A DNA stretch of 9,634 nt, from the NCBI GenBank assembly GCA_937888735.1, contig CALASN010000062.1, forward strand, positions 1 to 9,634, written 5' to 3'. The stretch comes from UBA5499 sp002426275. GTDB lineage: Bacteria; Bacillota; DTU084. The translations under genes were made by a program, and so were the position numbers. Below, piece by piece: positions 1 through 6,472 of this stretch (position 1 is its first letter; each line of letters opens with the position of its first letter). The notes under the pieces are model-generated. The model ran no database searches. It worked only from the letters and a program-made list of their open reading frames with translations, and had not been told where the DNA came from.

Positions 1-69
1 CGTTTGAAAGAGTTACTTTTTTCTATGTGGCGCGTGAGAACTTTTGACTGTCTAGTAGATCAGGATGTC

Positions 70-92
70 GTAAAATATTGGTAAAATATTTT
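70..92. repeat. Tandem 10-bp repeat upstream of the promoter
   Basis: GTAAAATATT occurs at 70-79 and again at 81-90. The 11-bp period is about one helical turn. The second copy leads into the palindrome AAAATATTTT (83-92). The pair ends about ten bases upstream of the proposed -35 box, so it could be a site for a second regulator or an UP-like AT-rich element. Nothing proves binding. Confidence 0.35.
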
Positions 93-102
93 CCGGCCTG
101 AC

Positions 103-131
103 TTGCATTACCATTTCGTCAGCCTTATAAT
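103..131 (+). promoter_or_regulatory. Putative sigma-A promoter of the marR-ABC operon
   Basis: A perfect -10 box TATAAT lies at 126-131. Seventeen bases upstream is TTGCAT (103-108), a three-out-of-six match to the -35 consensus. Transcription would start near 137-139, inside the palindrome at 135-155, and run into the AAGGAGG site at 168-174. A second TTGACT at 44-49 has no well-spaced -10 box: the nearest, TAAAAT at 71-76, is 21 bases away, so I prefer the pair given here. Confidence 0.6.
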
Positions 132-159
132 TAAGAAAGCTAAATATTAGCTTTCCTAA
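131..159. promoter_or_regulatory. Palindromic operator candidate for the MarR protein
   Basis: The arms GAAAGCTAA (135-143) and TTAGCTTTC (147-155) are perfect inverted repeats around a 3-base centre. After one mismatched pair the symmetry continues with TTA (131-133) and TAA (157-159). MarR-family dimers usually bind palindromes of about 16-20 bp close to their own promoters. This one covers the predicted transcription start immediately downstream of TATAAT, which is the expected place for autorepression of the operon. The function is inferred from position and symmetry. Confidence 0.6.
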
Positions 160-183
160 CCTATAAAAAGGAGGAAGCTTGTA

Positions 184-693
184 GTGGAAACGGAACAGCC
201 CGATTTAAACGTCGTTTCGGAAAAACTATTAAAGGCCCTTTTTCAGTTCCGGAACGTCTATAAGAACGAAAATATCCTCCGCTGCCGCTTGGAATGCGGA
301 TCTGACGATCTCCGACCCAGCGAGATCATGCTGCTTTTCATGCTGGCAAACGCGACGTCTTCCGAAGGGGTCAACGTCTCCGATTTGAGCAGGATGCTGC
401 ACGTCAAGCCGCCGTCCATCACGCCCATTCTCACAAGGCTCGAGGCAAAGAAAATGATCGAGCGCAAGATGGATGCGAACGACCGCCGGATCGTACGCGT
501 GCGCCTGCTTGCGGCTGGAATCAAGTTCGTGGAGCTTCGCCGCAGCATCCTGCTGAAGCATTTCAAAGGGCTTGTGAGCTACCTCGGCATCGAACGGAGC
601 ATCGAACTGACGTCTCTGATCAATGATGCGTTCCTGTATTTTCGCCAGCACATGATGAACCATCGCTGCGGCAAACAGCAGCGGGAAGACTGA
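184..693 (+). CDS. MarR-family transcriptional regulator
   Basis: A 169-residue protein of normal MarR length. It starts at GTG 184, nine bases after a strong AAGGAGG (168-174). The winged helix-turn-helix spans about residues 44-112. The recognition segment is around VSDLSRMLHVKPPSITPILTRL, interrupted here only for description (about 65-86), and the wing carries the family's acidic-basic DANDRR motif (97-102). The N-terminal helix and the long C-terminal helices (about 113-160) would form the dimer interface. Cys34, Cys38 and Cys162 are present, but redox sensing cannot be claimed. MarR proteins typically repress an efflux pump until a small ligand releases them from DNA. Here the gene heads an operon with two ABC exporter genes and has a palindrome on its own promoter, so autoregulation and control of the pump are likely. 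The ligand is unknown. Confidence 0.9.
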   Translation: METEQPDLNVVSEKLLKALFQFRNVYKNENILRCRLECGSDDLRPSEIMLLFMLANATSSEGVNVSDLSRMLHVKPPSITPILTRLEAKKMIERKMDANDRRIVRVRLLAAGIKFVELRRSILLKHFKGLVSYLGIERSIELTSLINDAFLYFRQHMMNHRCGKQQRED

Positions 694-709
694 GGCGCGA
701 AAGCGCCTC
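692..709 (+). other. Intercistronic GNRA-tetraloop hairpin at the marR stop codon
   Basis: GAGGCGC (692-698) and GCGCCTC (703-709) form a perfect 7-bp GC-rich stem closed by the GNRA loop GAAA. The 5' arm begins within the marR TGA stop (691-693). No T-run follows, so it is not a classical terminator. It lies 19 bases ahead of the next ribosome binding site and may influence mRNA processing or stability, or the relative expression of regulator and pump. Confidence 0.5.
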
Positions 710-739
710 CCCAGGAAGCAACGTCACGGAGGTATGTGC

Positions 740-2464
740 ATGCTGAAGGTATATCGCAACCTCAAACCATATCTGCTTAGCATTCTCGCCATTGTGCTCT
801 TGCAGTTCTTACAGGCTATGGCAAACCTGTACTTGCCAAACCTGATGTCCGACATTACGAATAAAGGTATCATGCTGAACGACATCCCGTATATCTGGCG
901 CACGGGCGGCAGGATGCTGCTCATCGCAGCCGGCGGCGTGATCTGCGCTGTCATCTCGAGCTTTCTCAGTTCCCAAGCCGCCATGGGGCTCGGGAAAAGC
1001 CTCCGCAGCCAGATCTTCCGCCACATCGAAAGCTTTTCCCTAAACGAGTTCGACAGATTCGGCGCTTCCACGCTGATCACGCGCACAACGAACGATATCG
1101 TACAGATCCAGTTCGTCACCGTCATCCTGCTCAACATGATGATTTTAGCGCCGATCACCGCTGTTGGCGGTACAATTTTGGCCGTGCGGCAGGATGCCTC
1201 GATGACCATCATCCTAGCCGTTGCGCTGCCGGTCGTCGCCGCCGTGATCGCGCTTGTGGCGTGGAAGGGCATCCCTCTTTTCCAAACGGTTCAGGCGAAG
1301 CTCGATCGCGTCAACCTCGTTTTGCGTGAAAAGCTCACCGGCATCCGCGTCATCCGCGCTTTCGACCGCCTGGAGCACGAGGCCAAACGGTTTGACACGG
1401 CAAGCCGCGATTTGACCGACACCTATATTAAGGTCAACCGCATCATCGCCGTCATGATCCCTGCCATGCTGCTGATCATGAACGGCGTCACGTTGAGCAT
1501 GCTCTGGCTGGGCGCCATCAGAATCGACGAAGGCAGTTTGAACATCGGCAATCTCGTCGCCTTTATGCAGTACGCCATGCAAATCCTTTTTTCCTTCCTG
1601 ATGTTTTCAACGATGTTCATCCTCATCCCGCGCGCGCAGGCGGCGGCAGACCGTTACAACAAGGTCATGGAGGCCACGCCCCAGATCGCAGACCCAAAAA
1701 ACCCGCTTCACGCTGTGGAAGCGGGTTACGTCGAGTTCCGCAACGTCACCTTCCGCTACCACGGCGCCGAGCTCCCAGCAGTAAACCACATTTCTTTTTC
1801 CGCAAAGCCCGGCGAAACGACGGCGATCATCGGCGGCACGGGCAGCGGAAAATCCACCATCGTCAACCTCATTCCGCGGTTTTACGATCCGGAAGAAGGC
1901 GAGGTGCTCGTGGACGGCGTAGACGCAAGCAGGCTGACGCAGGAGGAACTGCGGGCCAAAATCGGGTTTGTCCCGCAAAAAGCGGTGCTGTTCACCGGAA
2001 CCATCGCCGAAAATCTCCGCTTGGGAAATCCGGCCGCCACAGACGAAGAGATCGCGCACGCCGCCGAAGTCGCGCAGGCGGCCGATTTTATCGACGCGAT
2101 GAAGGATGGCTACCACACTGTCCTGGCAGAGGGAGGGAGCAACCTTTCGGGCGGGCAAAAGCAGCGTCTTTCCATTGCCCGGGCCCTGGTGCGCCGGCCG
2201 GAGATCTATGTGTTCGACGACAGCTTTTCGGCCCTCGATTTCAAAACTGATGCGAAGCTGCGCGCCGCCTTGAAAAAGGAAACCGCGCAGTCCACGGTGA
2301 TCATCGTGGCGCAGCGGGTCGGCACCGTGATGGACGCAGACCGCATCATCGTCCTGGACGAAGGGCACATCGCCGGGATCGGCACGCATAAAGAATTGCT
2401 GGAGCGTTGCGAAGTATACCGCGAAATCGTCTCGTCTCAGCTTTCGAAGGAGGAATTGGCATGA
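740..2464 (+). CDS. ABC exporter half-transporter, degenerate-site subunit
   Basis: A 574-residue fused permease-ATPase (type IV exporter fold). Six membrane helices lie in about residues 11-295 and the nucleotide-binding domain starts near 330. Walker A is GGTGSGKS (365-372), the Q-loop is Gln413 and the signature is a canonical LSGGQ (469-473). Two catalytic positions deviate: Walker B reads VFDD, with Asp494 where the catalytic Glu is expected, and the switch His is replaced by Gln525 (IVAQR). Such a subunit normally pairs with a partner holding the intact site, and the next gene fits. I start it at ATG 740 because GGAGG (728-732) is seven bases away; the in-frame ATG at 734 is only one base from it. 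It resembles EfrA, PatA and BmrC-type subunits. The substrate is probably a drug or peptide, but the sequence does not show which. Confidence 0.93.
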   Translation: MLKVYRNLKPYLLSILAIVLLQFLQAMANLYLPNLMSDITNKGIMLNDIPYIWRTGGRMLLIAAGGVICAVISSFLSSQAAMGLGKSLRSQIFRHIESFSLNEFDRFGASTLITRTTNDIVQIQFVTVILLNMMILAPITAVGGTILAVRQDASMTIILAVALPVVAAVIALVAWKGIPLFQTVQAKLDRVNLVLREKLTGIRVIRAFDRLEHEAKRFDTASRDLTDTYIKVNRIIAVMIPAMLLIMNGVTLSMLWLGAIRIDEGSLNIGNLVAFMQYAMQILFSFLMFSTMFILIPRAQAAADRYNKVMEATPQIADPKNPLHAVEAGYVEFRNVTFRYHGAELPAVNHISFSAKPGETTAIIGGTGSGKSTIVNLIPRFYDPEEGEVLVDGVDASRLTQEELRAKIGFVPQKAVLFTGTIAENLRLGNPAATDEEIAHAAEVAQAADFIDAMKDGYHTVLAEGGSNLSGGQKQRLSIARALVRRPEIYVFDDSFSALDFKTDAKLRAALKKETAQSTVIIVAQRVGTVMDADRIIVLDEGHIAGIGTHKELLERCEVYREIVSSQLSKEELA

Positions 2465-5133
2465 GCGAGAAAAACAAACACGGCGGCTTTCCGCTCGGCC
2501 GTCCCGGAGAAAAGGCAAAAAATTTCAAAGGCACAGTCATTCGCCTGTCTCGCTACCTCAGGCCCCAGCTTGGCAATCTGATCGCCGTGGGCATCTTCGC
2601 CGTGTTCAGCACGACGTTTATGGTGCTCGGCCCGAGAATCGCCGGGGACGCCATCAATCAGATTACAGACGGATTTATCGCCAAGTCCATCGTCAACGGG
2701 ATCGCCAAAGCGCAGCCGGAGCTGAAAAAGACGGTAAGAGCCTACGACGATGCACTTGCCTCAGCAGTTAAAAAAGCGGACGAAGCCGCAGAGCGGCAGT
2801 TTAACGCAACGCTTGCCGCGCGACGGCAAAAAGCGTATGCGGAAGCGATCGCCAAGGCAGACGCGGCCGCGGAGCAGGAGTTCGCCGACGCCGCCTCCGC
2901 GCAGAGGCAGGCGGCGCTGGCAAAAGTAAAACGGCAGGCCGAAGCCGCAGCCAAAGCCGCAGTGGACGCTCGGTTTACACAAATGGCGCCAGGCGTGCCT
3001 GTCTCCGCATACCCGACCATCCCCGGCTACGGCGACGCGCTCCAAGCTGCCTACGCGCAGGCGGACGCACAGGCTAACGCAGCCGTGGCTGACGAATTTG
3101 CCAAACGTCAGGCGGCCATGACAACGAAGCTCGCCCAAGCAAAGGTCGAGGCAGAAAAGGCGGCCAAAAACACCGTGGATTCCGCCTTTGCCCAGCAGCA
3201 GGCAGCCATGGCCGCCAAACTCGCAAGCGCGAAAGCCGCCGCCGAAAAGACCGCGAAAGCCGCAGTGACAAAAGCGTTCCTGCAAAAGATGAACGTCACG
3301 CAGGCGCAGTTCGATACCGTCCGAAGCCTTGCCGCACTTCCAGCCATCACCAGCGTCGCGGATTACGGCAAGCGCTCCGACATCGCCCGCTCATTTGTAA
3401 ACGGAATAAAGAAGCTGCCAGCCAGCCTGACGGCCGGCAATAGCGCGCTCAAATCATCCGACGTCCAAATATCGAACGTATCCGGCGCAACCCTTGCCAA
3501 ATATGTGACGACGATCCGCAAAAACGGTGGAAAGATGCAGTTTGACGCCATTGCGAAAACGCTGCTTTCCCTGCTCGCCATTTATCTGCTTTCCTCACTT
3601 TTCACCTTTGCCATGCAGTTCATCATGTCCACAGTCGCGCAAGGCGTCGTCTACGAGCTGAGGCGCGATCTGGACGGGAAGCTTTCCCGGCTGCCGCTGC
3701 GGTACTACGATTCGCATTCCAACGGTGAGATCCTCAGCCGGATGACCAACGACATCGACACCATCTCGGGAACGCTCCAGCAAAGCCTGACGCAGCTAAT
3801 CACCGCGCTGTTGCAAATGATCGGCTACATCATCATGATGCTGACCATCAGCCCGCTCCTCACGCTGATCGTGCTGACGACCATGCCGCTTTATATCGCA
3901 GTTACGCTGTTCATCGCCAAAAATTCGCAGAAGTTCTATACTGCCCAGCAGAAACACCTCGGCGACATCAGCGGCCACACAGAGGAGATGTTCACGGGCC
4001 ACAGGATCGTCAAAGCATTCGGCCAGGAGCAAAATTCCGTCAAGACCTTCGAGGCCATCAACGGCGACCTTTACCGCGCCAGCTGGAAAGCGCAGTTTCT
4101 CTCCGGCGTGATGTTTCCAGTGATGAATTTCATCAGTAACGTCGGGTACGTCCTCATCTGTGTGGTCGGCGGCATCTTCGTCACAAAAACATGGCTCAAC
4201 ATCGGCGATATCACCGCCTTTATCACCTATTCGCGCTCGTTCTCGCAGCCCATCGTGCAAACCGCGAACATCGCCAACGTCATCCAGTCCACAGTCGCGT
4301 GCGCGGAGCGCGTATTCGAAGTACTAGACGAGGAAGAGGAAATTCCTGACAGCCCGGACGCCATTGCGCTGACGCAGCCGCGCGGCGACATTGTTTTTGA
4401 CCATGTGAAGTTCAGCTACAAAAAAAGCGAACCGCTGATCGAGAACATGAACCTCTCCATCCGCAAAGGCGATACCGTTGCCATCGTCGGGCCCACGGGA
4501 GCCGGCAAGACTACGCTTGTCAACCTGCTGCTGCGTTTCTACGAGATCCTCGGCGGCTCCATTACCTTCGACGGCGTCGATCTGCGGCGCCTAAAGCGCG
4601 GCAGCCTCCGCAGAATGTTCGGCATGGTGCTGCAGGATACCTGGCTGTTCAACGGCTCTATCGAAGACAATATCAGATACGGCCGGATGGATGCGACGCA
4701 CCAGGAAATCGTGCAGGCGGCAAAGGCAGCCTATGCGGATCACTTTATCCGCAGCCTGCCGGACGGCTACAACACCGTGCTCAACGAGGAAGCGTCCAAT
4801 ATCTCCCAAGGGCAGAAACAACTGCTCACCATCGCGCGAGCCATCCTCGCCGATCCGACTGTTCTCATCCTGGACGAGGCCACGAGCTCTGTGGACACCC
4901 GCACTGAAGTGCTGATCCAAAATGCCATGAGCGTGCTCATGCGTGGAAGGACAAATTTTGTCATCGCCCACCGGCTTTCCACCATCCGCAACGCCAAAAC
5001 CATCTTGGTGATGAACTGCGGCTCCATCATCGAAAAAGGCTCCCATCGGGAGCTCATGGAGAAAAACGGCTTTTACGCCGACCTGTATAACAGCCAGTTC
5101 GCAGGCCCCGCACAGGAAGACCGGGTCGGATGA
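2461..5133 (+). CDS. ABC exporter half-transporter, catalytic subunit with giant Ala-rich loop
   Basis: An 890-residue fused permease-ATPase, about 280 residues longer than usual for the family. The start is ATG 2461, overlapping the previous stop as ATGA, with AAGGAGG at 2447-2453; earlier in-frame starts lie inside the upstream gene. TM1 is about residues 37-57. An Ala/Lys/Glu/Gln-rich insertion follows from about 80 to 355, and TM2 starts near 366. The other four helices run to about residue 600. The ATPase domain has Walker A GPTGAGKT (677-684), Q-loop Gln725, a non-canonical signature ISQGQ (781-785), Walker B LILDE with catalytic Glu806, D-loop SSVD (809-812) and switch His837. The intact Walker B and His with an altered signature complement the upstream subunit, so a heterodimeric exporter is likely. 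The insertion sits in the first extracytoplasmic loop. EfrB and BmrD-like proteins are the nearest relatives I recognise. Confidence 0.93.
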   Translation: MSEKNKHGGFPLGRPGEKAKNFKGTVIRLSRYLRPQLGNLIAVGIFAVFSTTFMVLGPRIAGDAINQITDGFIAKSIVNGIAKAQPELKKTVRAYDDALASAVKKADEAAERQFNATLAARRQKAYAEAIAKADAAAEQEFADAASAQRQAALAKVKRQAEAAAKAAVDARFTQMAPGVPVSAYPTIPGYGDALQAAYAQADAQANAAVADEFAKRQAAMTTKLAQAKVEAEKAAKNTVDSAFAQQQAAMAAKLASAKAAAEKTAKAAVTKAFLQKMNVTQAQFDTVRSLAALPAITSVADYGKRSDIARSFVNGIKKLPASLTAGNSALKSSDVQISNVSGATLAKYVTTIRKNGGKMQFDAIAKTLLSLLAIYLLSSLFTFAMQFIMSTVAQGVVYELRRDLDGKLSRLPLRYYDSHSNGEILSRMTNDIDTISGTLQQSLTQLITALLQMIGYIIMMLTISPLLTLIVLTTMPLYIAVTLFIAKNSQKFYTAQQKHLGDISGHTEEMFTGHRIVKAFGQEQNSVKTFEAINGDLYRASWKAQFLSGVMFPVMNFISNVGYVLICVVGGIFVTKTWLNIGDITAFITYSRSFSQPIVQTANIANVIQSTVACAERVFEVLDEEEEIPDSPDAIALTQPRGDIVFDHVKFSYKKSEPLIENMNLSIRKGDTVAIVGPTGAGKTTLVNLLLRFYEILGGSITFDGVDLRRLKRGSLRRMFGMVLQDTWLFNGSIEDNIRYGRMDATHQEIVQAAKAAYADHFIRSLPDGYNTVLNEEASNISQGQKQLLTIARAILADPTVLILDEATSSVDTRTEVLIQNAMSVLMRGRTNFVIAHRLSTIRNAKTILVMNCGSIIEKGSHRELMEKNGFYADLYNSQFAGPAQEDRVG
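3097..3276 (+). repeat. Tandem 30-residue repeat inside the ABC subunit insertion
   Basis: Residues 213-242 and 243-272 of the second ABC subunit align without gaps over 30 positions, 18 of them identical. The copies begin FAKRQAAMTTKLAQAK and FAQQQAAMAAKLASAK. Looser related units occur earlier, each an Ala-rich helical stretch ending in Phe at 114, 141, 172 and 213, such as ADAAAEQEF and AEAAAKAAVDARF. This suggests the insertion grew by internal duplication of a helical unit. Confidence 0.7.
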
Positions 5134-5151
5134 GGGAAATTCCATAACCGC

Positions 5152-5180
5152 CTGTGAAAGCCCGCAAACGGCTTTCGCAG
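5152..5180 (+). terminator. Hairpin just after the ABC operon, possible terminator
   Basis: CTGTGAAAGCC (5152-5162) pairs with GGCTTTCGCAG (5170-5180) as an 11-bp stem with one G-T pair and a 7-base loop. It begins 18 bases after the stop of the last ABC gene. The sequence after it is ACCACTAAAG, without a T-run, so it is either a poor intrinsic terminator or a 3'-end stabilising hairpin. Confidence 0.4.
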
Positions 5181-5205
5181 ACCACTAAAGCGGCTGAACG
5201 CCCGG

Positions 5206-5254
5206 AAAAAAATCGGAGCAACCACCACTAGAGGGATCGGTTGCTCTTCGCTTT
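5206..5254. terminator. Hairpin with A-tract, probable bidirectional terminator
   Basis: GAGCAACC (5216-5223) and GGTTGCTC (5239-5246) form a perfect 8-bp stem with a 15-base loop. On the minus strand it is followed after three bases by a run of seven T (plus-strand A 5206-5212). That suits termination of minus-strand transcripts from the decayed permease region. On the plus strand only the looser TTCGCTTT follows, but the position also suits the end of the ABC operon. Confidence 0.55.
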
Positions 5255-5337
5255 AAATGTTGTTTTCGTCCATTAATTACTGCATCCGCCAAGCGCAACT
5301 GAGTCCCATAAAAGTGCCTTCGTGACCTCGGACCCTT

Positions 5338-5544
5338 TTAGTATGCTGCTTTGCGCTTATAAACCGGCAGCAAATACGTACGCGACCATAAAAACGCCCA
5401 AGCGCCATGCCAGCGCAATCCGAATGTCATTACCGACAGGCCTGCCGCGCGATTAGGAATCGCATCGACGATCGAGGCGACCGGTTGGTTTTCGGCAAAA
5501 GCGCGAACGGGCCCCAGCATAGAAACGATCGGCGCCCTGTTGTA
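5338..5544 (-). pseudogene. Frameshifted C-terminal remnant of a DrrB-like ABC-2 permease
   Basis: Read on the minus strand, the first frame gives PIVSMLGPVRAFAENQPV followed by ASIVDAI. This matches the hallmark stretch of daunorubicin-type (DrrB) ABC-2 permeases, (F/V)P...MPxxLxxFAxxQPV..(V/I)DAIR. Near 5447-5457 the matching frame shifts: the neighbouring frame reads GRPVGNDIRIALAW and then RLGVFMVAYVFA (down to about 5366), the usual last membrane helix. The first frame then resumes with the basic tail YKRKAAY before TAA at 5338-5340. The order fits one protein with two frameshifts and some loss. An in-frame TAA at 5545-5547 cuts off the upstream end, and I recognise no more of the gene beyond it. 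The cognate ATPase gene is absent. Family assignment is from remembered motifs. Confidence 0.6.
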
Positions 5545-5850
5545 TTATGCTAATCCTTAACGGCGGTCAAGCCGTCACGCTTGTAAGCTAATTCCAGCAA
5601 ATTAAACCTACGATTCCACTGCAGAAACCCATATCCTAACGCAAAAGTGGGGATGAACCTCCCCCTTTAGCATCAAAAGGGGCTCGCAAGACATCAAATA
5701 TGAAGGCTTTCGCTAAAAAAGTGGGGATTCATTTCAAGTTCATCTGCATAAATTGACTTTTCGCAGCGGAATCAACCTATCGCTTTCACGCTTTTTTGTA
5801 CTTCTCAAAACGGAACGCCTTTACTTGCCAAACCCTAAGCATGGTCCCTC
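5545..5850. other. Intergenic stretch without a recognisable gene
   Basis: About 300 bases with no coding sequence I can support. It holds the inverted repeat ACGGC/GCCGT (5560-5564 and 5571-5575), a small GGGGA/TCCCC hairpin (5649-5653 and 5660-5664) and a 12-bp direct repeat (5643-5654 and 5717-5728). It probably contains the decayed upstream part of the permease remnant and the 3' region of the acetyltransferase transcript. Confidence 0.5.
5643..5728. repeat. 12-bp direct repeat AAAAGTGGGGAT
   Basis: AAAAGTGGGGAT occurs at 5643-5654 and 5717-5728, with 62 bases between. The first copy is half of a short hairpin, GGGGA TGAACC TCCCC. Read on the minus strand this hairpin is followed by ACTTTTG, so it may be a weak terminator for the acetyltransferase gene. 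The second copy has no matching partner arm. Confidence 0.4.
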
Positions 5851-6351
5851 TCAGTTGCTTCTCCTTATCGGTTTTTGCAAATCCACAAGATCCAGTTTCC
5901 TTCCAAACTTGCTGGCAACTTCTCGATAGTGCGCGCATTGGCTATATCCTAATTTCCTGAACAAATTAATGCTTGGCAGATTTTCTCCTGAAATAGATGC
6001 GATTAACATCTCAAAGTTGTTCTCTTTCGCCACTTTCTCCAGGTAGTTTATCATCTTTGCGCCCAATCCCTTTCCTGTAAACCGAGGCTTTAAGTATAAC
6101 CCCAGCTCTACTGTCTTGTCATAGGCGGGATTCTTTCGGAAACGGGTCAGAAAACAAAAACCTATCATCTCGCCGTCTATGTAGGCAAGAAACGTCTTAT
6201 ATTTGTCATTATTGACGAACACTCGCTTTTTAAATTCTTCCATGATGATTCTATCACAATCGAAGGTCGCAGTGGTATTCTCGAGATAATAATTATAAAT
6301 TTCTAATATTGTCTTGAGATCTTCATCTTTAGCTTCGATAAATTCAATCAT
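5851..6351 (-). CDS. GNAT-family N-acetyltransferase, phosphinothricin acetyltransferase-like
   Basis: A 166-residue protein of normal length for the family. It would transfer an acetyl group from acetyl-CoA to a primary amine in the cytoplasm. The acetyl-CoA loop (motif A) is ELGLYLKPRFTGKGLG (82-97), with the R-x-x-G-x-G core at 90-95. Motif B contains SGENLPSINLFRKLGY (121-136), the conserved N...S...LF..LGY signature. The start IEFIEAKDEDLKTILEIYNYY and the ATFD at 28-31 resemble the phosphinothricin/methionine sulfone acetyltransferase branch. Substrates in that branch include amino-acid analogues, but the actual one cannot be read from sequence. ATG 6351 is preceded at seven bases by GGAG (6362-6359). 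It stands alone on the minus strand, is less GC-rich than the ABC operon, and is probably monocistronic. Confidence 0.85.
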   Translation of the reverse strand: MIEFIEAKDEDLKTILEIYNYYLENTTATFDCDRIIMEEFKKRVFVNNDKYKTFLAYIDGEMIGFCFLTRFRKNPAYDKTVELGLYLKPRFTGKGLGAKMINYLEKVAKENNFEMLIASISGENLPSINLFRKLGYSQCAHYREVASKFGRKLDLVDLQKPIRRSN

Positions 6352-6472
6352 CTTTTTTCTCCATCAAGTTTTTTGCAGATAAAAGCTTGAAACGTCCTCT
6401 TCATAAGGGGTTTGGTGAGAGCTTATTTTATACTAATATGTTTGGTCCAGAGAGGACCTCGCAATCCACATC

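Noticed and set aside
2407..2460. Upstream ATG for the second ABC gene
   Set aside because: ATG 2461 has an ideal AAGGAGG and an ATGA overlap. Extension upstream adds 18 residues read from the previous gene with no family match.
1607..2518. 303-codon antisense frame across the end of the first ABC gene
   Set aside because: The sense strand encodes all ATPase motifs in order. The antisense product resembles nothing and crosses the junction of two real genes.
2761..3285. Long open frame antisense to the Ala-rich part of the second ABC gene
   Set aside because: Alanine-rich GC-rich coding DNA leaves its complement open. The product is a low-complexity Gly/Leu/Cys-rich shadow with no family likeness and no ribosome binding site.
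5647..5665. Hairpin resembling a tRNA T-arm, considered as a tRNA remnant or attachment site
   Set aside because: The likeness to the tRNA-Ser T-arm is partial, with wrong loop length and no acceptor-stem sequence, so it is probably chance.
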